Of a DNA stretch of 21,765 bases, positions 9,001 to 14,461 are shown in pieces. The position numbers were made by a program, and so were the translations under genes. How positions within the stretch are numbered: position 1 is the stretch's first letter; every line of letters starts with the position of its first letter. Origin of the DNA: a virus; IMG/VR virus record IMGVR_UViG_3300010885_034048, positions 1 to 21,765 of that record; one strand, 5' to 3'. A model generated the notes under the pieces. That model saw only the letters and a program-made list of their open reading frames with translations, was not told the origin of the DNA and ran no database searches.

Positions 9001-9945
9001 TATTGTATCTCCACTTGCATTTTGCTTATAACTAGCACCCACTCCTAATAAAGTTCTGTTTGCTAATGCTACTTTTCCTGTTTGAGTCGGACCATATTCT
9101 ACATAAAAATTTGTAGATTTATTATCAGATGTATTTAATATAAGAGCTGATTGCACCACATTATCTTTTGGTGGAATAGGTATATTATTATCTACAGTAT
9201 GCTGTGTTTGTAATTCTCTACAAGTGTTATTATCTTTATTCCAAGTACCACCACGAGATTCACATGCTAACTGCTCTTTTGTAGGTAGTTGTGGTGATGG
9301 TGATTTAATTTTTGGTTTTGAAAATCTAAAACTTAAATTGGCTGTAGCAGGATTTTGTGATATTGGCATTTCATCAACATAAACATAGTCTCCTGTTGAT
9401 TCTTGGTATTCGTATTCTTTTACAAGTACTACTTCTTGATACTTTGCTGTAGCACTGGATTTTACCTTTGCGGTTGATACATCGTATCTTTCTATTGATA
9501 CAACATATTTGTTCAAAGATTGCATACCAGTAATAGTTGCAGTATAAGCCTTTGCAGATCCAAAATTTAAATATGTCCAATTACTTAATGTTACATTAGC
9601 TCCTGACCCAACCGGCTTACCGGCTTCACTAAATGACGCAATTGAAGTATCTGCTGAAATTAAATTAATTTTAATATTTCCAGTTGGAATATTAGCCGGT
9701 ACATATGGTGTATTTATTGGAGTTGTATTTTTTGGAGGCGCTTGCTGTGGAACCGGTGGTATATTTGACGTGGAACTTGTAGAACCGCCACCACCACCGC
9801 CGGCACCACCAGAATCACCATCACCGGTTGTTCCTAATTGCGTGGTCCGAATCCCCGTACCACCCATCGGTCCATCACCGGTTGATCCATTATTTATTTC
9901 CGGTTGACTTGTAGGACCTGTTTGATTTATGAGAGATCTCGCCAT
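3046..9945 (-). CDS. Giant mosaic baseplate/tail protein with gp7/P2 gpI-like, LamG-like and repeat regions, 2299 residues
   Basis: Order of parts: Gly/Ser/Pro-rich N-terminus (1-90); three related beta-rich domains (about 90-215, 255-395, 452-590) separated by Cys-rich linkers (C228-C242; six Cys from 399 to 442); further beta-rich segments (about 600-800); a long middle region; a wedge-like segment around 1328-1373 (NNLPYLLKHKGTRRGIYAIM, then ACYGIP); a LamG-like fold (about 1410-1600, FSGSIDEIRMW at 1549-1559); five 17-residue tandem repeats (1851-1935); and a C-terminal region ending SEPILEVE. The wedge-like segment recalls the P2 gpI/T4 gp7 family, whose genes normally follow gp25 (gpW) and gp6 (gpJ); those two lie upstream here. 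No signal peptide or membrane segment is evident. It probably sits at the baseplate periphery and contributes to host contact. Family assignment of the wedge segment is from memory and moderate in certainty; the rest is descriptive. Confidence 0.85.
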   Translation of the reverse strand: MARSLINQTGPTSQPEINNGSTGDGPMGGTGIRTTQLGTTGDGDSGGAGGGGGGSTSSTSNIPPVPQQAPPKNTTPINTPYVPANIPTGNIKINLISADTSIASFSEAGKPVGSGANVTLSNWTYLNFGSAKAYTATITGMQSLNKYVVSIERYDVSTAKVKSSATAKYQEVVLVKEYEYQESTGDYVYVDEMPISQNPATANLSFRFSKPKIKSPSPQLPTKEQLACESRGGTWNKDNNTCRELQTQHTVDNNIPIPPKDNVVQSALILNTSDNKSTNFYVEYGPTQTGKVALANRTLLGVGASYKQNASGDTIHKLYDNTATFTAETTGLKAMNYFVAQSGIQGNNITWLKVTEYYSNGTGGHYVKNTQSWAMDGLAIYNMIASLTFVFEKPQPIQCGAGTERVGEQCLPICQEGYTRGKDGKCLPIICEPGYKLVNGKCVKVDIVPADDKINYEISFGSNFPELGDKLNLKWSIESIGSKTEIDSGVLNLNLANNNTNGKLISLKTLKESNVYFDIDSKNVPGDYVIKDIYYTPTAVYKNNAVIDFAKWTKTKSGWSIPGATFGSGIAVAVVFEKVIHEKKPELKLPNNRYDIQVKDSDNDKAFNVLFDGIDADYVDVYLSNQNHFRINVDKLKSSSNFVPFSFKKDFGGLYGQKRISLVPYSNKYGTGDKYDVVINFIAVNDFPSITEIIFPNSIDIPSFSDGDIDFNISYNSFAATAVDVDLLAKDKTRISLYKALKNNGSFKLNIKDLSKRYPTWNGNKQITLVFKPYNTAGEHVLVGNEYETTTTVFYPGLQIDETIIRKSIYDAFIDKLSFTEPEKESKYLTHLANFGNDEQVLVSTFEEDNWTLSEKSKDEFGNEIVTNEVKSVILKLYTPLPNEVQVNSTFWVTKLMTNPLIETVILNDEEQLECPPIKGPNFHIDFDFVKGHSTQFESLDSILLDSTNSNDLIKQYLSGSIIDTEDLNIEYASGDIESGSGTLLWENFVHFSSAKERVDNFVYKIQLIENYDTLIQNASSGSQTGSVATQQEIERQTTKKNQLIQGFDGFEKFLYNHSDKYTTATTSSLTWPGYYDKADKIKSKVSSSINDTIGDFFVQDLLMISGVGAYILIDDGIVGDPDLKDGDGIIIDGATISRLNDIFYVKRYFIPGDPITVYNYRIFYDKELTIPVNSTTWGSLSSPSNKIYRKANTTKLYKSTESVVTQWYNNLINEATYYDVNNSNYLINNVPQYILANEENDTYLLFFAMIGHHFDNIYFFTKAIERSRGFGYKAKGGIPDKLLFDTLKSFSWEGINLGSDEDLWMYAFGLDKEGNKVEEKPAKERSKEVWRRIINNLPYLLKHKGTRRGIYAIMACYGIPASNLSIVEFGGPEVDEDPETGAPKGRLIMDNITNAVEMNSKTAIKIPWNAIKSTSYVINKPKNIEIFLNPATSGDYTIISASHWRLDISGAIGSDYGSVKFIKQSDNIAYLTSSIAPLFNGRYFGINLQVTSPDSYAQGCQLELNLIQYSKDREIFNTSDTAYVNYSNPNFSWNSGSYMYIGSGSKGFSGSIDEIRMWNNPFTDSSIFKQHCEFPEMVNGNHASSSTTDLHLRLDFEYAKNLYEKPLLVNVAPNIYYSSSIVRNDLEDGLVSITSGSTIYTSGPWEVTGQTYSASAIGFTNILDYPYQFSQIERTVVLDMPDLGASRYSTNKVRFESQSLVAHLSPDNRSTTKTYDQSPTDSNRVGLFFSPTKELNMDIAKTFGGKNLDDYIGNPSYNYSDSYSELENIRKYYFKRIHGRDIYNYINMIKLYEKALFTDIKKMLPARAHAAVGLLIEPHFLERSKVKHTKPQADSVDPNDTIHIEFEVASENFQKEGLIIYEEKIASENLQKEGVIVYDEVVNSENYQEEGLITYIESITSENLQQDATITYVETITAENNSYDSNVNVNIIDVSSEIELYNTEIKSEIGKGTVIREIDNTPKMVGQSIIEDIGFGLCSDSGSAIRTYYDKDKNLVKERIAVYLVTETKQRTIEKYNTSVNGEGDSRNGLVMTSSFYDETTLSIKKYPTVDNIVQYATATGVFNSGNYAFGSYLHEYRIYPFVNFKWGNDTYKVYSKDYGYASYTDPGSGGSAYRIDIAIQLNADLVNRYDGFRIVKASTSPTSATAANSNPPLQNTWNFTYGRDISGSVFTSNWYDDGLATIQDARSSAESYPSILFNANQGSVGNDYSVLRNPVTTTNGDGLPVVFKPVNGYLPSHNKFTSDLSVGMRNSYYNGCKNTAATTLDGAPPVETFLTNPNALKVNRAGRDISEPILEVE
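4141..4395 (-). repeat. Five in-frame 51-bp (17-residue) tandem repeats in the 2299-residue protein
   Basis: The conserved block (plus strand, such as ttttccgaagcaat) recurs at exact 51-base steps, with the matching C at 4392, 4341, 4290, 4239 and 4188. The protein units are SENFQKEGLIIYEEKIA, SENLQKEGVIVYDEVVN, SENYQEEGLITYIESIT, SENLQQDATITYVETIT and a diverged AENNSYDSNVNVNIIDV. The pattern is SENxQxExxIxYxExIx, with alternating hydrophobic residues suggesting stacked beta strands. A degenerate sixth unit may follow. Copies are diverged at the DNA level, so this is an old protein repeat and not a slippage tract. Confidence 0.92.
5146..5718 (-). other. LamG/concanavalin-A-like lectin domain within the 2299-residue protein
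   Basis: Residues about 1410-1600 show the usual LamG layout: strands around IEIFLNP and WRLDISG, SYMYIGSGSKGFSGSIDEIR with the diagnostic G-x-I-D-E-I/V-R-x-W signature at about 1550-1559, and a late strand LHLRLDFEY. From family knowledge such jelly-roll domains bind glycans or serve as spacers in phage tail proteins. Boundaries are approximate. Confidence 0.75.
8131..9678 (-). other. Three related beta-rich domains alternating with cysteine-rich linkers
   Basis: Residues about 90-605 of the 2299-residue protein hold three similar units. Each ends in a strand followed by a charged turn: LSFRFSKPKIK (about 203-213), LTFVFEKPQPIQC (about 387-399) and VAVVFEKVIHEKKPEL (third). The first is followed by CESRGGTWNKDNNTC (C228-C242). 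The second is followed by a six-Cys stretch (399, 410, 414, 426, 431, 442) with CQEGYTRGKDGKC and CEPGYKLVNGKC modules that look EGF-like. The units appear to be an internal duplication; homology between them is judged by eye. Confidence 0.6.
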
Positions 9946-9952
9946 TAATTAC

Positions 9953-9968
9953 TTTTGTTATAAATATT
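9953..9968 (-). promoter_or_regulatory. Variant of the ATATTTAT(T)AAC motif upstream of the 2299-residue gene
   Basis: The minus strand reads AATATTTATAACAAAA, ending 7 bases before the ATG at 9945. It matches the motif at 3014-3029 and 17442-17457 apart from one missing T. It lies in the 37-base gap after the Hint-protein gene. Short spacing to the start makes a promoter less certain than at the other two sites. Confidence 0.3.
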
Positions 9969-9982
9969 TGGGATTTAATTTA

Positions 9983-12214
9983 TTAATCACGACTGGTTGA
10001 AACTCTATTAGGGCCGCCACCCGTTGAACCACCTCTAACAGGCATTCCACCATATTGAGTTGCACTTTCGGGGTCATATATTGTACTACCTCCGCCGCCA
10101 GAAGTACTAACTCCGCTTCCAGGTGTACTTGAATCTAATTTATTATGTACCAATATCCCATTAGCATAATAAGTATGGTTTCCTTCAATAGTTAAATTGT
10201 AAGTTTGAATTGGCTCTAATATAATTATAGGGTCGATAGAATGTATTACCACCGTTTCATCGGAAGAGTTTAACACCAAATCGCCATCAACTAATTCAGC
10301 TACTTCCATTTTATGAACCTCTTTTGTTTTTATTGGGTTATATGATGCCCAACCTTTACCCACTACAAATAGAGGGTGATCCGTTGTACATTCTATTGAA
10401 TCGTTATCCAATTCTATTGAAATAATATCGGAACTTATAGGACGAACCAAATCGGTTACTATACCTGCTTCCCGTTGCCCACTTTGCTCATTCCAAGTAA
10501 GAACTTCCATTCCTACTACTACTTCCTCAATTGCTATTTTCGCACCATTTGCGAGCGTTACAATCGTTCCTTCAACAAAGCACCCACCCGTTGTAGTTCT
10601 GGGTGGAGTAGTAGGGGTTCCAGTTGGAGTAGTAGTTGCTGTCTTTGGTGGATTAAACGGACTTGTTGGTAATTTAGGAGGCGTTGGTACTACGTCTGTT
10701 CCATTCAAACCAATTTGCGGCCGTACTATTGGTTGAATAGGTTTTGGTTCTATATCTGGTAATTTTGGTAATGAATTTGTTTGAACATCAACTATGGAAC
10801 ACTCTACATTTTTCATAATGCTATACTCCGATACAGTAAGTTGTGGTGCAGATACCCTAGCCGATACATTAAATATAGATGGTTTTACAGAACTAACATC
10901 GGTTAAACCTGCTGATATAGTATCTATTTTAGCACATAGTTTAGCAGTTGCTCCGGGAGATAATTGTTTTGTAACGGTTGAATTAGCGGAATTAGTATAT
11001 GTAAATAATATTGTTTTAGTTGCTGAATTATTTTTTACACTATATTCATAATATGGTGAATCCGGTACTTTTGGTGTTTGTATTTTTGGAGGTGGTGTTA
11101 TTACTATCGGCTCTTGCTTTGGAGATGTATCAGCATGAACCACCTCAACCATAGGAGTTACATATTTGGGATCATCAAACTTAATATCAACCTTATCAGG
11201 CTGATATACATTTCGTTTAATATCGGTTATTGTGGCAAAGTTTTCCATATTATTTTTACTTTGCTTTGCCAATTCAACTATTTTAAATTCGGTTGCAACA
11301 CCATGTGTATCTATTGAACGTCTTTTTAAATAAGATGAATTAAAATTTATACATTCAAATAATATATGTTCAATTTCAGCAATTATTGGTTTAAAATCAT
11401 ATTGCTCATAATCATCAAATCGTATTTCGGATGGTTTTCCAAAATTTGATTCATTTATATTATAATATTTATTTGTTAAATAATAACCAACGGCAACCTT
11501 AAAATCTTCATAAATTCTATTTCTAAAATTATTAAATTGACTTATACCAAAATCTTTAGCTAAAATACTAAAAAATTCTTTACTAAATTTTGTTTCCAAA
11601 TAGGAATTAACTGTATCATTAAATGAATTTTGAAATGATGTCAGATTATTTAATATAGCTCTCTTATAATATTTAAAATCTTTATTTAAGTTTTTAAATT
11701 TTTCAAAACCAGATTCATTTAATTCATTTATTTTCTGGTCTTTTGTTTTTAATGGTACTATTCTAATTTCTTGCCTTGTAGCTGATATTTCCTGAATCCA
11801 TGCTCTATTTTGCACATCATCACTTCCTATACGGTTACGTGTGAAATTAATATTAACTTTTAAAATACCATTTGAAAATCCTAAATGTTTTAATAGTTTT
11901 TCAATATTAATTGCCAATTCTTGTGTAGCAACCGCCCCACCCAAAGCAACATTTGGTTTAGAAATATTATATAGGTAGTTTTTTATATCAACGGATTTTA
12001 TATAAGCAACATTATTACCATTTGCATGCGGTAATAAATTATTATTAATATCGTATACAGAAACCTCCATGACATCATGCTTGCCTTCGCCAAAATCGGT
12101 TTCTTCAATTTCATTTTTTGTTACAATAAATAAATCTTTTTGACCAATGTATTGCCCTTGATTTTCTTTATCATTACTGATTGAATCAAAGTTTTGATAT
12201 TTTTTTATACTCAT
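9983..12214 (-). CDS. Baseplate/tail-associated protein with an intein-like Hint domain, 743 residues
   Basis: Parts in order: an N-terminal mixed alpha/beta region (1 to about 345; includes ISATRQEIRIVPLK around 145-158); a beta-sandwich-like domain (about 385-475); a Pro/Thr-rich linker (about 481-543); a Hint domain from Cys545 to Asn691; and a 52-residue Gly/Ser-rich tail. The Hint domain begins CFVEGTIVTLANGAKI, has a block B TTDHPLF with T610 and H613, and ends ANGILVHN (His690-Asn691). The next residue is Lys692, not Cys, Ser or Thr, so protein splicing is not expected; N-terminal or Asn-dependent cleavage, as in type-B bacterial intein-like domains, is. No homing endonuclease is present. 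It sits between a coiled-coil protein and the 2299-residue tail protein, so the domain probably processes or attaches a virion component (inference). The N-terminal region resembles unnamed structural proteins of marine myoviruses, from memory. Confidence 0.85.
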   Translation of the reverse strand: MSIKKYQNFDSISNDKENQGQYIGQKDLFIVTKNEIEETDFGEGKHDVMEVSVYDINNNLLPHANGNNVAYIKSVDIKNYLYNISKPNVALGGAVATQELAINIEKLLKHLGFSNGILKVNINFTRNRIGSDDVQNRAWIQEISATRQEIRIVPLKTKDQKINELNESGFEKFKNLNKDFKYYKRAILNNLTSFQNSFNDTVNSYLETKFSKEFFSILAKDFGISQFNNFRNRIYEDFKVAVGYYLTNKYYNINESNFGKPSEIRFDDYEQYDFKPIIAEIEHILFECINFNSSYLKRRSIDTHGVATEFKIVELAKQSKNNMENFATITDIKRNVYQPDKVDIKFDDPKYVTPMVEVVHADTSPKQEPIVITPPPKIQTPKVPDSPYYEYSVKNNSATKTILFTYTNSANSTVTKQLSPGATAKLCAKIDTISAGLTDVSSVKPSIFNVSARVSAPQLTVSEYSIMKNVECSIVDVQTNSLPKLPDIEPKPIQPIVRPQIGLNGTDVVPTPPKLPTSPFNPPKTATTTPTGTPTTPPRTTTGGCFVEGTIVTLANGAKIAIEEVVVGMEVLTWNEQSGQREAGIVTDLVRPISSDIISIELDNDSIECTTDHPLFVVGKGWASYNPIKTKEVHKMEVAELVDGDLVLNSSDETVVIHSIDPIIILEPIQTYNLTIEGNHTYYANGILVHNKLDSSTPGSGVSTSGGGGSTIYDPESATQYGGMPVRGGSTGGGPNRVSTSRD
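10142..10582 (-). other. Hint (intein-like / BIL-type) autoprocessing domain
   Basis: Encodes residues 545-691 of the 743-residue protein. The nucleophile Cys545 follows Gly-Gly, block B carries T610-x-x-H613, and the C-terminal block ends in His690-Asn691. All residues needed for an N-S acyl shift and for Asn cyclisation are present, while the +1 residue is Lys. At 147 residues it is the size of a mini-intein or bacterial intein-like domain. Confidence 0.88.
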
Positions 12215-12236
12215 TTACTTATATTTTTAAAATAAT

Positions 12237-13376
12237 TTAGAATGGTCCTTTCCAAAGTCTAGTATCCCATAGTTTTTCCGCAGTTGTACCATCCTGCTTT
12301 TTAACAACAACTTTAAATCCACCCTTTGTATCATAGCAAGTAGCTCCGGTTGGAGATGGGTGCTTACCGCCGCCTTGCTTTGAATCCAAATTTCCAGTAG
12401 TGCCATTTGGCTTTATAAGCATTTTTACATTTTTAGTTTGACTTCCTGGAATAGTAAATGTAGTTTCCGCAAATCCAAGCCATCCTATTTTTTCAAGAGA
12501 AACCAGCGATACTTCAACTGGAATTATATCTTGATTTTGAATTATAATTTCCTCACCATTTTGCCATCTAGTCCCACCATTATCATAATTAATATTACCG
12601 TCTATTGGAAATCCACTTTGTACACGCTTCTCTTTAAATTTAACAATAACAGTACCACCAACAACTTCTGCACCCGCTTGTAATGCAACCGATTGAACTG
12701 AATTTTGTATAGTTTGTGCTTGCTGTACAGACCCAAGCTGTGCTTGAAGTCCTTCTGTTATTGAATTTAAAGAATCAACTTGTTTTATTAAACCTTCTAA
12801 TTGAGATTTCAACCCCACATTTTGAGCTTGTAGAGAACCTCTTAAAATCGACTCTTCAACTGATTTTTGAATAGCACTTTGTATTTGTTTTGAAAAATCA
12901 TCAATCGTTTGTTTGAGTGAGTTTATCTGATTAACCAATACATCGTTTGTTTGTTCAATATTTATTTTGTTATTAACTTCGGTTTGAACTTGCGATTGTA
13001 GAGTATTTATTTGCGAATTTAAAGCATCAGCCTTTGCTGTTAGCTCTTCTATTTGCGTATTTAGTAATTTATTTTGAGCAACTTGCTCATCATACAATTC
13101 TTTTGGTAATAGGTTTTGAACGCCAGTTGGAATTTGTGGTTTTAATTCTTTAACCGTAACATCAATTGCTTTTATTATTTCTTTTTGGTCTATCTTTGGC
13201 TTATTCAATGATTTGAATAATAAAGATGATGCTGCATTATTTTCATCTACAACTGTAACTCCGTATTCGTTTCTAGCCATAGCGGCAGATCCGGATATTT
13301 TTAAAATATTTTCTAAATCATTGCTTTTAGCTTCTTGTAATTTCTGAGCTATAGCTTCTAATGATGTTATTGGCAT
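12237..13376 (-). CDS. Coiled-coil structural protein, 379 residues
   Basis: Not recognised by family. Residues 1-90 are largely helical. Residues about 91-228 form a long, Gln/Asn-rich heptad-type coiled coil (segments such as LLNTQIEELTAKADALNSQI and LKSQLEGLIKQVDSLNSI), which should give a trimeric or dimeric rod. Residues about 235-379 form a beta-rich C-terminal domain with GGTVIVKFKEKRVQSG, a Gly-rich loop GGGKHPSP, one Cys (347) and the ending DTRLWKGPF. The layout of N-terminal anchor, rod and distal beta domain recalls a short fibre or whisker. Its place between gp6 and the giant tail protein supports a baseplate-attached structural role, but this is inference. It starts 2 bases after the stop of the DNRLRE gene and lacks a Shine-Dalgarno. 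Confidence 0.75.
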   Translation of the reverse strand: MPITSLEAIAQKLQEAKSNDLENILKISGSAAMARNEYGVTVVDENNAASSLLFKSLNKPKIDQKEIIKAIDVTVKELKPQIPTGVQNLLPKELYDEQVAQNKLLNTQIEELTAKADALNSQINTLQSQVQTEVNNKINIEQTNDVLVNQINSLKQTIDDFSKQIQSAIQKSVEESILRGSLQAQNVGLKSQLEGLIKQVDSLNSITEGLQAQLGSVQQAQTIQNSVQSVALQAGAEVVGGTVIVKFKEKRVQSGFPIDGNINYDNGGTRWQNGEEIIIQNQDIIPVEVSLVSLEKIGWLGFAETTFTIPGSQTKNVKMLIKPNGTTGNLDSKQGGGKHPSPTGATCYDTKGGFKVVVKKQDGTTAEKLWDTRLWKGPF

Positions 13377-13378
13377 AA

Positions 13379-14461
13379 TTATACTATTTCAAATATTAAC
13401 TTATCATCTATAATAGTTGAGATACCATTTTCAACTATTTTTAATTTTATTTTATAATTTCTATTAATTGATAATGTACTTAAATCTAAATTAAAGTAAT
13501 TACTAGTCGAATCACAACTTACCTTTGTATAATCTCCAAATGGAAATATAACTACACCAGAAACATAATCCTCTAATTGATAGTAAGTAGTTACAGGTAA
13601 ATATTTTGATTGGTCGTATTCAAATGTAGTTCCAAACGATTTCAATGGATATGCATCTCTGCCTTTTAATCTTATTTTGATTATTGAATCCTTTGGATAT
13701 TTTGATTTAATGTTAGTCGGTATTATCTTATAACCATCCTCAGCAGAACCACTAACTGGCTGTAAACTACCTGTTTGAAAAACAGTATCATTCCAAACTA
13801 TTTCTAATTTAGGTTCGTATATTGTATTGGTTTCTTTTGAATAAAATTTTAATATACCATAATCAAAACTATCTTCTTCCTTTTCAAATGAATGACGTAG
13901 TATAAATCCATTATCTGGTAAAGAACCACTAACCCACAACTTAACTATGGATGACACATCCATTCTAATATCATCATTAGCATAATCAAATGTTTGATTA
14001 GCCTGTGATGCTGTGTACCAAGTCCCACCCTTCGCATCTGCAGAACCCGTTGTACCCACGCCATAAATAGCTGTTCCTGCACTAGCTCCTGGCTGCCAAT
14101 AGTTTATACCATCTCGATATGCCCAACTTACACCATCATTATTAATATTATCAAATTTAGTACCAGTACCCATTATCCAACTTTGAGATACCGCATTTGC
14201 ATATATTGTATATTGAAGTGGAATGCCCTCCGATTTGGTAGCTTTTAAAGTTAAAAATGCTGAAAAGCTTTTACTAACCTCTCCAGTATATATGGATTGA
14301 GATATTGAAGTGGAATCAAATTTTATTAAACTTCTATAAATATCTTTACGATTTGCATAGTATGTTTTTCCAATTTCTATAACTTCATCTCTCCCAGCAT
14401 TTTGAGCGGGGCTTTGTAAATAAACAGAAGCATCATATAATGCGGAATATAGTTTTATCAT
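13379..14461 (-). CDS. DNRLRE/CBM96-like domain protein in the baseplate operon, 360 residues
   Basis: Residues about 1-225 follow the DNRLRE (CBM96-type) pattern. An initial ASVYLQSPAQNAGRDEVIEI is followed by IYRSLIKFD at 41-49 and FLTLKAT at 69-75. Next come GVSWAYRDG (110-118) with INYWQPGASAGTA (119-131), and the hallmark MDVSSIVKLWVSG (167-179) and NGFILR (184-189). It closes with LKFYSKET and PKLEIVW. In known proteins this domain is a beta-sandwich in extracellular or glycan-associated proteins. Residues about 230-360 form a second beta-rich region without a recognised family. The ATG overlaps the gp6 stop codon (ATGA, 14458-14461), so it is translationally coupled to gp6 and is probably a virion protein. 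No catalytic motif is evident. Confidence 0.82.
   Translation of the reverse strand: MIKLYSALYDASVYLQSPAQNAGRDEVIEIGKTYYANRKDIYRSLIKFDSTSISQSIYTGEVSKSFSAFLTLKATKSEGIPLQYTIYANAVSQSWIMGTGTKFDNINNDGVSWAYRDGINYWQPGASAGTAIYGVGTTGSADAKGGTWYTASQANQTFDYANDDIRMDVSSIVKLWVSGSLPDNGFILRHSFEKEEDSFDYGILKFYSKETNTIYEPKLEIVWNDTVFQTGSLQPVSGSAEDGYKIIPTNIKSKYPKDSIIKIRLKGRDAYPLKSFGTTFEYDQSKYLPVTTYYQLEDYVSGVVIFPFGDYTKVSCDSTSNYFNLDLSTLSINRNYKIKLKIVENGISTIIDDKLIFEIV

Noticed and set aside
9374-9580. Minus-strand Cys-rich open frame of 68 codons
   Set aside because: Out-of-frame shadow inside the 2299-residue gene.
10142-10582. Canonical self-splicing intein
   Set aside because: The residue after the terminal Asn is Lys and there is no homing endonuclease, so the domain is called Hint/BIL-type and not a splicing intein.
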